From: Tetrapyrgos nigripes | Taxonomy: Eukaryota > Basidiomycota > Agaricomycetes > Agaricales > Campanellaceae | Assembly (NCBI GenBank): GCA_013368315.1 | Contig: JAACJM010000020.1 | Coordinates: 62,001-126,000, forward strand | Length of the DNA stretch: 64,000 nt | Direction: 5' to 3' | In this document: positions 11,237-20,063 of the stretch, in pieces | Layout: every line of letters begins with the position of its first letter | Numbering within the stretch: position 1 is the stretch's first letter | Notes under the pieces: generated by a model | The model's database searches: none | What the model saw: only the letters and a program-made list of their open reading frames with translations | What the model was told of the DNA's origin: nothing | Program-made: the position numbers and the translations under genes

Positions 11237-11770
11237 GTGCTGTGTTGGAAATTATTTTTGGGTTGTCATAAATGTCAGAAACTTTTGGGCCCCATGTCAG
11301 ATAAAATCGGTGTGTAATTTATTGTAAAAAACACGATTTATTACAAGGCTGAAGTTTTCGAGAAAAATGGTGCCAGAACGTGAAATTCCAACGAAATTTG
11401 CCCCCCGGGGCCATCTGCTTACTCCCAAAGGTGGTATCGAGACCCTGCGCAGGGGAACAGAATGGAACGTATGGCTATGAGCTCCGGATCGGAATCTTCG
11501 GCTTGTGTTCGGCCATATGTTCGACCCACTCTGCCCAAGAATTGCCCTCTGAAGCAACTCTACAGTGGCTTTTGCTCTGAGCGGGCCTTTCATGAAGGAT
11601 TCTTGACCAAGAAGACTCAGAAGTACCCAGGAAATGGTCCCTCTGGACCTACAATACTGACAATTTATGGCATGGGTGTTTGGCATCGCTGTTGTAAGAA
11701 ATGTTTTTTACGTGTTTTTTACATGTTATAAAAAGGCGTGTTATTTACATCTGGGTTTCCAACACAGCAC
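11237..11770. mobile_element. LTR-like segment bounded by 14-bp inverted repeats
   Basis: The ends are GTGCTGTGTTGGAA (11237-11250) and TTCCAACACAGCAC (11757-11770), perfect inverted repeats. Within them lies a typical LTR frame, TGTTGG…CCAACA (11243-11764). No direct target duplication is present: the flanking 5-mers TGCTG and CAGCA are inverted, not direct. The right end directly abuts the copia LTR at 11771. Open frames of 60-130 codons on both strands have no recognisable product. It is either a solo LTR or a short TIR element. Confidence 0.6.
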
Positions 11771-12139
11771 TGTTAAGCAGGCATGGTACGGCTTGTACAC
11801 TACTAAACGCAGTGGCAACTACGCAACTTACCTGTGGATAAAGAGTAGCTTGTAAGGCTAGTTAGAGGCTTGTTAGAGTGATGTGGGTTAAGTATGAAAC
11901 TTATTATTTGAAGGGCTATCTACGAGTCCTTATATACCTTTAAGGAGGTACAAATACATGTAAACTAATACTAGAGTAACAATAAGATTCTATTGTACTG
12001 GATAGAACAATGCTGGTTTCGTAGACTATTGTCGTACTACACTTTATTGTCTATATAATCTTATTGTTCTATATATAACTACTACTATTGTTCTACATAG
12101 AATACGTTGATGGCTGCAACTGAATGCGCCTATTCAACA
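11771..12139 (-). repeat. Copia 3' LTR
   Basis: 369 bp. On the plus strand it begins TGTTAAGCAG and ends TATTCAACA; on the coding strand it starts TGTTGAATAGG and ends CTGCTTAACA. It differs from the 5' LTR by about 14 substitutions and one 1-bp indel, many of them transitions. Confidence 0.95.
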
Positions 12140-12151
12140 CTCCCCCTTGCT
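12140..12151 (-). promoter_or_regulatory. Copia polypurine tract
   Basis: On the coding strand the bases next to the 3' LTR are GCAAGGGGGAG followed by TGTTGAAT. This purine run in the position needed to prime plus-strand DNA synthesis is the expected polypurine tract. Confidence 0.8.
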
Positions 12152-12245
12152 AAGCAGCACGGTAGTGCGCGTAAGCATAGGTAGGCGCTGTAAGCAGCCA
12201 TGGAAGGAAGGGATCCAGTGCCTCGACGTTTTCGATGCAATTTCT

Positions 12246-14867
12246 TCAATTATAAAACTGAAGTCCTAATTGTTTCCTGAACTTCTCAAACTTTACTCGA
12301 TCTAAAGCTTTAGTGAGTAGATCTGCAGGGTTATTGCTTCCTTCAATGAAGAATAACTTGACTGTCTCGTCGATGACTTTTTCTCGAACAAAATGATATC
12401 GAATGTCAATGTGTTTCGTTCGCTTATCCATGACAGGGTTTGATGCAATAAAAATTGATCCCTGATTGTCACCGTAAATTGGAATAGCGTGAAGAGGATA
12501 TTCGATTTCACTGAGAAGAGTCTTGAACCAACAGACTTGTCGACTGCAGTCACTAAGTGCCATGTATTCAGCTTCAGTTGAAGATAGAGCAACTGTCTTT
12601 TGTTGTCTAGATGTCCAGCTGAATGGTGCTAGGGCTAATTGTAGAAAGAAGCCAGTTTGAGATTTGCGAGTTCCAGGATCTGATCCCCAATCGGAGTCTG
12701 TATAGGCTGATAAGCCTTCTCCCCCTCGACCGTTGTACACAAGAGCATATTTTCTAGTGCCAACGAGATAACGGCAAATGTCTTTCGCCCTATTGTAGTG
12801 TTCTTGTGAGGGGTTTGCAGCAAATTGCGCAAGTTTTGTGACAGCAAACGAAATGTCAGGACGTGTTCCTAACATTAAATAAAGTAAGGATCCGATTATC
12901 TCCTGATAACTTTGACGAAGAGTGTAATTGACAGGAGTGTCTTCTGGAAGAGGAAGAGGGTGATAATTGCCAGGTAATGGGGTAGCAGAAGCTTTCGCGT
13001 TTTGCATTCCATAAGTCTCTAGGATTTTATCCAGATAAGCGCACTGGTCTAAAGAGATCTTGCTGCCTTTCCTGGTAATTCTCATCCTAAGGAATTCTTT
13101 GGCATCGCCTAGATCCCTACATTCCCATCTCTTCATAAAGTCTCCTTTGAGTCGTAAGACTAGGGTTTTGTTAGCTCCACAGAATAGAGCGTCATCCACA
13201 TAGACTACGGCAATGACGATAGAATTTTCAATAAGATTATTGTTTGCGTCGTAGCGTTTGTGAATGAAGATTCCGGCGTCGGAAATGATTCGTTTAAAAC
13301 CAAGTTCCGCCATGGACTTATCAAGACTTTTCCACCACGCAAGTCCTGCTTGTTTGAGTCCGTAAAGAGCACGAAGAAGCCGGACGACTTTATGCTCTTG
13401 TCCTTTTACTTTAAAGGCTTCCGGTTGTTCCATATAGATTTCTTCATCGAGTAAGCCATATAAGTAGGCTGATCGGACATCGACACCGGACACGTGCCAG
13501 CCCTTAAGTGCAGCTAAAGCGAAGATTAAGCGCACAGTCTCGAATCGAACAACAGGCGAATATATTTGATCAAAGTCTATGCCTTCGACCTGTGAAAAAC
13601 CTTTTGCAACAAGTCTTGCCTTTTTACGACCATCAGTTTTGATGTCGAAGGACCATCGGTTTTTTATAACTTTCCTATCTTTAGGTCTTTCGACCAATTC
13701 ATAGGTGTCGCGCTTGCGAAGAGCCTCTAGTTCTTCGCGGCAAGCGACTTTCCATTCCTCTTGCTCAGCTATAGGTAAGCGAGCAATATCTTTGAATGTC
13801 CATTCGCGAATATTACGAACATTCGGTTGATTCCCATCATTCTTCGAAGTAACTTTCTGAATAAGCAAGTGAGAATCGATTTCTCCAGGAGCAATTGCCT
13901 GCATAAGCAAGAAATTTATAGATACTCCCCCTTCACGGCATGGTTCTGCCATTTCTTCTGGTTCAGGGCGTGCAGAGTCATCACTCTCGGCTTGCTGCTC
14001 CCCCTGGGGTGCGCTTCCGGATGCAGAACTAGGTCCGGGAACCTGTTGCTCTGCAGCTTGCTGACGTCGGTTTTCTCTCCGAGCGTCTCTCTCTGCTTTA
14101 GCTTTTGCTTCCGCTCTTTTATCAGCTGCGATTTGTGGTTCAAGATCGCGTTCAACTTCTACAGGGTGTTTATCCCCATATCGTTTAGGTACAGTACCAG
14201 TACGCTCGCTTCGACGCGTTGGTTCTGTTGGTGGCCGTCTTTGTCTAGGAGCTCTGGGCTTTCGAGGTGCCTGAGGAGGTGGTGTCTCCACTGGCGGCGG
14301 TGTTACCGTTCTTCTAGGCTCAGAGTCACTATCTGGAGACGAAGGCAGTGGATCCTGTTCAGGTTCGTCGTCACGAAGCTGATCAGGTCTCCTTGTTGAA
14401 GGGATGCGAGGAGGACGATGATGAAAATCTTCATCATCATCGTCAGGGATTAGTTGTGGTAGAGGAGTGTCATCGCTTTGCGATGACTCGATAGGTAGTT
14501 GTTTTGAATTACGAGATTGAGTTTTACATCGAGGAAAAAAGTCTTCTTCAAACACGGCTTGCGGGGATGTAAATTCCGCATTGTTTGTACGCATGAAAAG
14601 ATTTCCACGTTCTCCTGGTGCTACACCAAGATACGTCATGAGTTCTGACTTGGAAGCGAGTTTGTTCTTTCGAGTTTCCTCGGGTTTAAAGACATAAGCT
14701 CCACAGCCAAAAACTCGTAGATGATCGATACGCGGTTTTTCCTTTTCAAGCATTTCAAATGGAATTATCCATTTGTGTCGTTGTAAGGGAGTACGTCGAT
14801 AGACATACAATCCATGACAGACAGCATATTCCCACCAAGATTCAGGTAGACATGCTAACTTCATCAT
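12246..14867 (-). CDS. Copia Pol, reverse transcriptase-RNase H part
   Basis: An 873-codon frame. Residues ~1-60 are the end of the integrase core (WWEYAVCHGLYVYRRTPL, then a copia-type FGCGAYVF block). Residues ~130-330 are a Pro/Arg/Glu-rich linker. The RVT_2 reverse transcriptase starts near 370 (KNRWSFDIK, RLVAKGFSQVEGIDF, DVRSAYLYGLLDEEIYMEQP). The catalytic YVDD is near 554. The RNase H domain ends the protein with TDSDWGSDPGTRKS, LSSTEAEYMALS near 762, and YGDNQGSIF, then HIDIRYHFVRE. All catalytic acids are visible, so this segment is intact by itself. It is out of frame with the integrase segment just upstream (overlap 14842-14867), so the polyprotein is broken. A small antisense frame at 13827-14399 is a shadow. 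Confidence 0.92.
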   Translation of the reverse strand: MMKLACLPESWWEYAVCHGLYVYRRTPLQRHKWIIPFEMLEKEKPRIDHLRVFGCGAYVFKPEETRKNKLASKSELMTYLGVAPGERGNLFMRTNNAEFTSPQAVFEEDFFPRCKTQSRNSKQLPIESSQSDDTPLPQLIPDDDDEDFHHRPPRIPSTRRPDQLRDDEPEQDPLPSSPDSDSEPRRTVTPPPVETPPPQAPRKPRAPRQRRPPTEPTRRSERTGTVPKRYGDKHPVEVERDLEPQIAADKRAEAKAKAERDARRENRRQQAAEQQVPGPSSASGSAPQGEQQAESDDSARPEPEEMAEPCREGGVSINFLLMQAIAPGEIDSHLLIQKVTSKNDGNQPNVRNIREWTFKDIARLPIAEQEEWKVACREELEALRKRDTYELVERPKDRKVIKNRWSFDIKTDGRKKARLVAKGFSQVEGIDFDQIYSPVVRFETVRLIFALAALKGWHVSGVDVRSAYLYGLLDEEIYMEQPEAFKVKGQEHKVVRLLRALYGLKQAGLAWWKSLDKSMAELGFKRIISDAGIFIHKRYDANNNLIENSIVIAVVYVDDALFCGANKTLVLRLKGDFMKRWECRDLGDAKEFLRMRITRKGSKISLDQCAYLDKILETYGMQNAKASATPLPGNYHPLPLPEDTPVNYTLRQSYQEIIGSLLYLMLGTRPDISFAVTKLAQFAANPSQEHYNRAKDICRYLVGTRKYALVYNGRGGEGLSAYTDSDWGSDPGTRKSQTGFFLQLALAPFSWTSRQQKTVALSSTEAEYMALSDCSRQVCWFKTLLSEIEYPLHAIPIYGDNQGSIFIASNPVMDKRTKHIDIRYHFVREKVIDETVKLFFIEGSNNPADLLTKALDRVKFEKFRKQLGLQFYN

Positions 14868-15420
14868 TGCCTAGTGCCTTATCCATTAGAGTGCGTATAA
14901 AGCGCTCCGCTCGACCATTCTGTTGATGAATGTATGGTGCACTGTTAAGAATTTTAACACCTTTTTCGAGTAACATTTCTCGGTAGGTGCCTTTGATGAA
15001 TTCACCACCCATATCAGACATCCACTGTTCAACTTTCGTCTTATATTGAGTTTCTACCATCGCAAGGAACTGGCGAGTGGCAGTCAGTGGTTGTTTTTTG
15101 TCTTTAAGAAAACGTATCCAAGCATCTGAAGTGTAATCATCAAAGAAGACGATTATATATTTGTACTTGTGGTAGGATATCGTGGGGTATTCATGTAAAT
15201 CTGTATGGATAATTTGGAAAGGACGAGTAGCACGTCGTTCGTTAGGAGGGTAAGCCTGTCTGGGAGTTTTGCCTTCAAGACAGCCTTTGCACAAAGGAAG
15301 TTCCTTAGGAATAATGAATTCAGGAGTGCCAAGGGTGTGTTGTCGGACATGTTTTAGAACATCACGAGAGGGATGTCCTATACAACGATGTAAAAGTCTC
15401 ATAGTTGATAAGATAAACAA
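14842..15420 (-). CDS. Copia integrase segment (frame-broken at both ends)
   Basis: A 192-codon frame with the GAG-pre-integrase HHCC finger (HRCIGH … LCKGCLEGK) at residues ~10-50, followed by the rve core. The catalytic triad is visible: D in IIHTDLHEY, D in MSDMGGEF, E in QNGRAERF. It inserts retrotransposon cDNA into host DNA. The natural protein would run from the protease part upstream and into the RT part downstream, but both joins need a frame change (near 15425 and 14870). The apparent ATG is therefore internal rather than a real start. Confidence 0.9.
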   Translation of the reverse strand: MFILSTMRLLHRCIGHPSRDVLKHVRQHTLGTPEFIIPKELPLCKGCLEGKTPRQAYPPNERRATRPFQIIHTDLHEYPTISYHKYKYIIVFFDDYTSDAWIRFLKDKKQPLTATRQFLAMVETQYKTKVEQWMSDMGGEFIKGTYREMLLEKGVKILNSAPYIHQQNGRAERFIRTLMDKALGNDEVSMST

Positions 15421-15644
15421 AAGATTGGCTTTAGAAGCGACAATTTTTGATTTGTGTGGAAGATAGTATAGCGTTTCTTCCGGTATACGCTTTGAGAAAG
15501 TTCAAGAATGTTGTATTTCTCGAAATGGTGATATGATCGGAGTTACCGCGCATAAACATGTTGTCATTTAAGAATTGACCGACAGATAAGAGTTGTTGAT
15601 TTAGATCGGGAATGTAATAGACCAGATATAATTTCATAACTCTT
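15421..15644 (-). pseudogene. Copia protease C-terminus / pre-integrase link
   Basis: This frame encodes the LYLVYYIPDLNQQLLSVGQ block that follows the aspartic protease in copia polyproteins (the usual form is VLYVP.L..NLLSV.QL), then HITISRNT. It is separated from the Gag-protease frame by a +1 shift at an A-run near 15,700-15,715 (GTGAAAAACTGCC). It is separated from the integrase frame by another break near 15,425. Removing one A would restore the VKTANGFTKIRASG reading. Confidence 0.8.
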
Positions 15645-18179
15645 TTACGTTGAGAGATCAGGACTGTTCCGGATGCACGAATCTTCGTGAATCCATTGGC
15701 AGTTTTTCACTGGAATTGGTTTTATATAACTCAATTCAACAAAGTCATTGATGTCGAACGTAAAATGCGCTGATGCTCCAGAATCAAGTAACCATCCATC
15801 ACTGAAGTGGATTTTGACAGTATCAGATCTCTTTTTCTTACACTTCTGGCATAGTGAGAACAGAGTGCCACAGGCACATAAATATTTATTGTTGCCGCCA
15901 GGGCTAGTGTACAGATCATTATAAATAAAAGGGGTTGTTAAACCCAGAGGAGCGGTATGTAATAAATATATACATGAAGAACCTGCTTCTAAATTACGAG
16001 CTGCTGGAAAAAGCGCATCAGTACTTTTATTCATAAGATCTGAATTGAGATCTGACCTGAGATAACCGTTGTCCATGCCGGAGACTTCAGAGTCTAAGGA
16101 CCAGCCATAATTATTTGCGGCATTGACGGTAACCATGACGGGGGTAGAAGGTCGTGGACTTGGAATTCCGTACGATGAGGTGTCCTCTACGGGTGACGTA
16201 GGAAGACTCATCCTGCCGATTGATGGCGGAGTTGACATGTACTCGAGGTCGCTGGTTTCGGATAGGCTCGGAGACAAGCTCCGGAGTTCTGGCATTGAAC
16301 TCGGAGTTGGAGCCCTGGAGGGTAGTTCCATTCCTCCTAGTCCGATTATTGCGTCTCGCTGCCAGTCGATTAGCTCGTCGTACCTTCCATCCTCGTTTTG
16401 GAGATGAGGAGTCAGCCATTCCCATCCCGTCGAAGTCGTTCCAGGTGTTGGGCTTGCAACACGGCTGGACGGTAAGGATTGAGTGGTCGTGCCATTGGGA
16501 TGTGCAGGCTGTGAGCCACTTGGCATCTCGCTGCGGACTGCAGCAATGCGTTGGACAAGAGAAAGAGTGCCCGTTGGGGCAACGGTGTTCATTGCTGTTC
16601 TGAGTGGTTCCCCATAGATGTGTAGAGAATCGTTGGGATTCTGGAACCTCTCCCCAAGGTGCATTGCGCACTCCATCATCTCGGCAGCAGGATCCGCGGC
16701 AAGACGGTCGATAAGTGAAACAGGGGTCCAGATGTCCTGAGAACCCTTTACACCTGACTCCGTCATTGTGGAGCCAAAGACACTTCCGAGTTCCGAAGTG
16801 TTCACCAGAGTGTCCTCGTTCCAACTGGCATCTTCTCCTTGAGCGCATGCCATATCGGCATCTGAACCGGTCTGAGTTTCGGGATATTCACCGTTCCAAC
16901 CATTCCAGTTCCCAGCATCACCCCATCCATCAGAAGATGATTGAAGGTTGTTCCAATAGATGCGTTCCGTGAGAGTGCGTTTGGGACGAGGAGCAGGAGT
17001 AAGTGAAGTGAAGGAGGAAAGATCGGGATGAGACATGACGACATCTTCAAGAGTAGCAACAGTCTCACCAGATGGTCTAGCGCCAATATCGCGTGCAAGA
17101 TTGATAGCTCTTTTGGTACCTGTGAAGAAGGCGTCAAAAGGCTTTTCCGTTTCCACAAAGAATGGCTTATGGATATCAACTGCAGCGGGCGTGTCGACGA
17201 CGGTGACTGTGTGCATCATGGGAGACATATCACCATGAGCGAGATGTGCTTGACCTTGTCTCTTGGCCTGTTCAGACTTTCCAGCTCGACCTCCTCGACG
17301 GAAATGAGCTTTTCCCTTGCCCTTTCCCTTCCCCTTTCCCTTGTTATTTCCATTAGAGCTGTTAGCTCCATTAGCGCCGCTGCTGCTGCCACTAGGGCGC
17401 TGCTGCTGCTGCTGTTGGAAATTAGGGTTACCGTCCTTTCGCTTGACAGCTGAAAGACGGTTGGCCTGTGGTTTTCCTTTCAAAACTCCTTGGCGAGATT
17501 CCCAGACATTGATAATCTCACTCTGAAGTTCATCGAGGTCTTGTTTATGAAGAGTTGAGATGGTCTGTTGAGTATTTTGAGTGATGATATAGTCATATCT
17601 GGAAGGGAGTTTCGAAATGATGAACATAACGATGAGGAAGTTGGGGATTTTGGTCATAGAAACGGGTGGAGTGGTATCGTCGGTAGTATCGGTAGGAATG
17701 CCGGCGGTACTAACCCTATCGAAATGCATGCAGATAAGTTCGATTGCAGCACCAGGATGAGCATCGTTGGGAATGGTGATGTTGGTGGCACGTTTAAAGT
17801 CGGTGTAGACAGCAGAAGCACCAGGCTTCCCATAGGTATCTTTGAGAGTGGCCCAAAGTTTCTTGGCACTTGTAATACCAAATGTCTTCTCACGAAGAGC
17901 CTGAGAGAGACGAAGTCTGATAGACCCGATGGCCTTGTCATTCTTCTCATCCCAGTCAGCCTGTTTCTTTTGAGCCGCCGTGATAGCTTCAGTTTGAGCC
18001 GCTGCGTCTTCAGCAGATAGAGGGGAAGCGGAACTCACTTCGGCATCACTGGGGCGATCAGAGCTAAGGACTGAACTAAGTCCCGTAGCTTGCAACCAGG
18101 AGAGAAGGATGTCAGCCCAGATGTTGAAATCAACACCGGTGAAGACAGGGACAGTAGTCATCAGGACGTTGGAGGACAT
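15645..18179 (-). CDS. Copia Gag-protease
   Basis: An 844-codon frame starting MSSNVLMTTVPVFTGVDF. Residues ~10-235 look like the copia Gag core (UBN2/gag_2 type: WADILLSWLQATG, AIGSIRLRLSQALREK, LWATLKDTYG, LPSRYDYIITQ). Residues ~255-310 are Gln- then Gly/Lys-rich (repeated GKGKGK) and probably bind nucleic acid, because I find no CCHC zinc knuckle. A long low-complexity region follows (~330-750). Near residue 795 is LLDSGASAHFTF, the aspartic protease active site (DSGA). The protease is cut short by a frameshift. It encodes capsid assembly and processing. The start is the first ATG downstream of the leader, 316 bp from the 5' LTR. Several plus-strand frames inside it are antisense shadows. 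Confidence 0.9.
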   Translation of the reverse strand: MSSNVLMTTVPVFTGVDFNIWADILLSWLQATGLSSVLSSDRPSDAEVSSASPLSAEDAAAQTEAITAAQKKQADWDEKNDKAIGSIRLRLSQALREKTFGITSAKKLWATLKDTYGKPGASAVYTDFKRATNITIPNDAHPGAAIELICMHFDRVSTAGIPTDTTDDTTPPVSMTKIPNFLIVMFIISKLPSRYDYIITQNTQQTISTLHKQDLDELQSEIINVWESRQGVLKGKPQANRLSAVKRKDGNPNFQQQQQQRPSGSSSGANGANSSNGNNKGKGKGKGKGKAHFRRGGRAGKSEQAKRQGQAHLAHGDMSPMMHTVTVVDTPAAVDIHKPFFVETEKPFDAFFTGTKRAINLARDIGARPSGETVATLEDVVMSHPDLSSFTSLTPAPRPKRTLTERIYWNNLQSSSDGWGDAGNWNGWNGEYPETQTGSDADMACAQGEDASWNEDTLVNTSELGSVFGSTMTESGVKGSQDIWTPVSLIDRLAADPAAEMMECAMHLGERFQNPNDSLHIYGEPLRTAMNTVAPTGTLSLVQRIAAVRSEMPSGSQPAHPNGTTTQSLPSSRVASPTPGTTSTGWEWLTPHLQNEDGRYDELIDWQRDAIIGLGGMELPSRAPTPSSMPELRSLSPSLSETSDLEYMSTPPSIGRMSLPTSPVEDTSSYGIPSPRPSTPVMVTVNAANNYGWSLDSEVSGMDNGYLRSDLNSDLMNKSTDALFPAARNLEAGSSCIYLLHTAPLGLTTPFIYNDLYTSPGGNNKYLCACGTLFSLCQKCKKKRSDTVKIHFSDGWLLDSGASAHFTFDINDFVELSYIKPIPVKNCQWIHEDSCIRNSPDLST

Positions 18180-18477
18180 CTTTGATAATATCTGGGGAAG
18201 TCAACTGTCAGCATTTATCCATATGCAGAATTAGAAGGCAGCATTAAATGCGCCATGTAAAAGTGAAAAGAGGCAGCGATGAACGCGCCATGACAGTGAC
18301 TACTCCCCTAGATTGTCAACAACTGCAGCTGGACATAAGTCCTGCGCTGTTGGACATATCGTCAAGCCATGAAAGGCGACGCAGGCCGCCACAAGGGCGC
18401 CACAGGCAGCCATGAAGGCGCCATCCAGGTAGTATGCGAAGTCTATGGTTTGCAGCCATTGAAGGCGCTCCCAAGGG

Positions 18478-18495
18478 CCTTCGGGGCCCATAACC
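18478..18495 (-). promoter_or_regulatory. Copia primer-binding site (initiator-Met half-tRNA type)
   Basis: Directly inside the 5' LTR the coding strand reads GGTTATGGGCCCCGAAGG. The core GGTTATGGGCC is close to the complement of the anticodon stem-loop of eukaryotic initiator tRNA-Met. Drosophila copia is known to prime from such an internal half-tRNA rather than from the tRNA 3' end, so the site is read that way here. The match is by eye and from general knowledge of that tRNA. Confidence 0.6.
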
Positions 18496-18863
18496 TGTTA
18501 AGCAGGCATGGTATGGCTTGTACACTACTAAACGCAGTAGCAACTACGCAACTTACCTGTGGATAAAGAGTAGCTTGTAAGGCTAGTTAGAGGCTTGTAG
18601 AGCGATGTGGGTTAAGTATGAAACTTGTTATTTGGAGGACTATCTACAAGTCCTTATATACCTTTTAGGAGGTACAAATATATGTAAACTAATACTAGAG
18701 TAACAATAAGATTCTATTGTACTGGATAGAACAATGCTGGTTTCGTACACTATTGTAGTACTACACTTTATTGTCTATATAATCTTATTGTTCTATATAT
18801 AACTACTACTATTGTTCTTCATAGAATACGTTGATGGCTGCAACTGAATGCGCCAATTCAACA
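18496..18863 (-). repeat. Copia 5' LTR
   Basis: 368 bp, TGTTAAGCAG…AATTCAACA on the plus strand. It is the promoter-bearing LTR for the minus-strand element; TATATATA-type stretches lie near 18,775-18,800. The flank at 18864-18868 (GCTAT) has no counterpart at the other end of the element. Confidence 0.95.
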
Positions 18864-18867
18864 GCTA

Positions 18868-19812
18868 TAGGGTAAGACTCACCTCCATCCAAGTATAATA
18901 TACAAGAAAATGATACAAAGCACAATCTGAATCGGCGTATAAAAAATCAACATCCCAAAATCCCTCGCATCGACTATACTCTGCAAGTCCGACGTGACGA
19001 GATTGTTCATCTTTCCAACGAGGTTGGCTGCGTCGGGTTTCTTTTTGTCGTCTGCCGCTTCCGTAGTTGGGCTGGATGGAGTAGCTGGCGTAGGTTTCTT
19101 CAACGACCCGGTAGGCGAGCTAGGACTAGGAACTCTAGAGGTGCCTACAGCTGTACTTTCGGTTTCCTCGGCTATGTGGAGAGTAGCGTTCTCAGAAGCA
19201 CTGGGTGAGTGCGAGTGTAGATGTTCGTTGTCTTCAGATGCAGAGTCTATAGGAGATGCCGAAGAAGTCGAAATCGCCGTTTCAGGAGTTGGTACTCCTA
19301 GAGACGAATCCTTGGGTTTGTCTTTACTGCTTCCATCGCCGGTGTCGGATTTCATACGGATACGCAAAGCGTGTTCGAAGACAAGTTGGGCTAGGATAGC
19401 TTCAGCGCGGACGAGTGCGCGGGTCTGTGTGATGGATGCATAGGTCAAGAATCAGCAAACGCATGAGGGACGTTAGAGAGAAGAGACGCACCGCAAGGAA
19501 AATATACCACTCAAACGAGATGGACTCCAACATCGAACCGATAAACAACCAGGCTATCCATACCCATGGCCGAGTGAGCACTTCGGTGCCTTGCTTTGAC
19601 TTTTCAACATACCTGCTGGGTTGTCAGACCGGATGAATACACGAGCTGAGTAGAGACGTACTGCAACAACTGGTTCACGGCAATGGGAGAACTGAAACCG
19701 GACAATGCTAGGATAAAGAGCATCAAGAACATGCCCATATAGTCGGCCCGGAAAACTCTCATTAAAGAGAAGAAGAGGCTACGCCGTTTAATCTTCATTG
19801 GATCGAGATGCT
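18868..19812 (-). pseudogene. ABC transporter (ABCC/MRP-like) fragment
   Basis: Three minus-strand exons encode part of the first membrane domain of an ABCC-type exporter. Exon 19613-19812 gives MKIKRRSLFFSLMRVFRA and SGFSSPIAVNQLLQY. The next gives RPWVWIAWLFIGSMLESIS and FEWYIFLA. The third, after an ACACAG acceptor, gives TRALVRAEAILAQLVFEHA-LRIRMK, a highly conserved block of this family. A Ser/Pro-rich loop (~100 residues) and NNLVTSDLQSIVDARDF…YIILGWR follow. The last exon ends at a GTGAGT donor near 18,878 and the copia LTR starts inside that intron. The rest of the protein (both ATP-binding cassettes) is absent beyond the element, and the upstream N-terminal region is also missing, so this is an orphan fragment. 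Confidence 0.8.
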
Positions 19813-20063
19813 ATTATTAAAACCGAAAAGTAAATATGAGTGAAGGCACAGAAGATGTACAGACAAAGTGGGCCAGCGGTAAATGCATTGCTTGCTAGTA
19901 TGTATGCATACAGACTCAAAATGATCAGTGCTTGAGCATTCGTGATTCATTAGCCTGGCTGTGCATGCCAAGCAGTACAACATTTGTATACAACGTAGTC
20001 CTGTAAAGCAACGTTATGAGTTCAGTATGTATACCTTGACGGAAAAAGACCACAGATCTACAC
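19813..20063. other. Spacer between ABC fragment and ACR3
   Basis: About 250 bp with no supported coding sequence. It would hold the ACR3 3' end and whatever remains upstream of the ABC fragment, but is too short for the missing ABC N-terminus. Confidence 0.5.

Larger units (their letters stand above)
11771..18863 (-). mobile_element. Full-length Ty1/copia retrotransposon
   Basis: A 7.1-kb element transcribed on the minus strand. In order it has the 5' LTR (18496-18863), primer-binding site, Gag-protease frame (15645-18179), the rest of protease and pre-integrase (about 15421-15640), integrase (14842-15420), RT-RNase H (12246-14867), polypurine tract and 3' LTR (11771-12139). Integrase before RT defines the copia type. 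Domain order is complete, but reading-frame breaks lie near 15,670, 15,425 and 14,870, so this copy should not make a continuous Gag-Pol. The LTRs are ~96% identical, suggesting a fairly recent insertion. The 5-bp flanks (AGCAC left, GCTAT right) do not match. Left of it lies carboxylesterase DNA, right of it an ABC transporter intron. Confidence 0.95.

Noticed and set aside
15421..15720. Programmed frameshift between copia Gag-protease and Pol
   Set aside because: The shift lies inside the protease domain, at an A-run, and two more frame breaks follow (near 15,425 and 14,870). Ordinary decay explains it better; copia elements usually have a single frame.
16123..17526. Several plus-strand open frames of 70-140 codons, and one at 13827-14399
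   Set aside because: They are antisense shadows of the copia Gag and Pol frames, with no family features.
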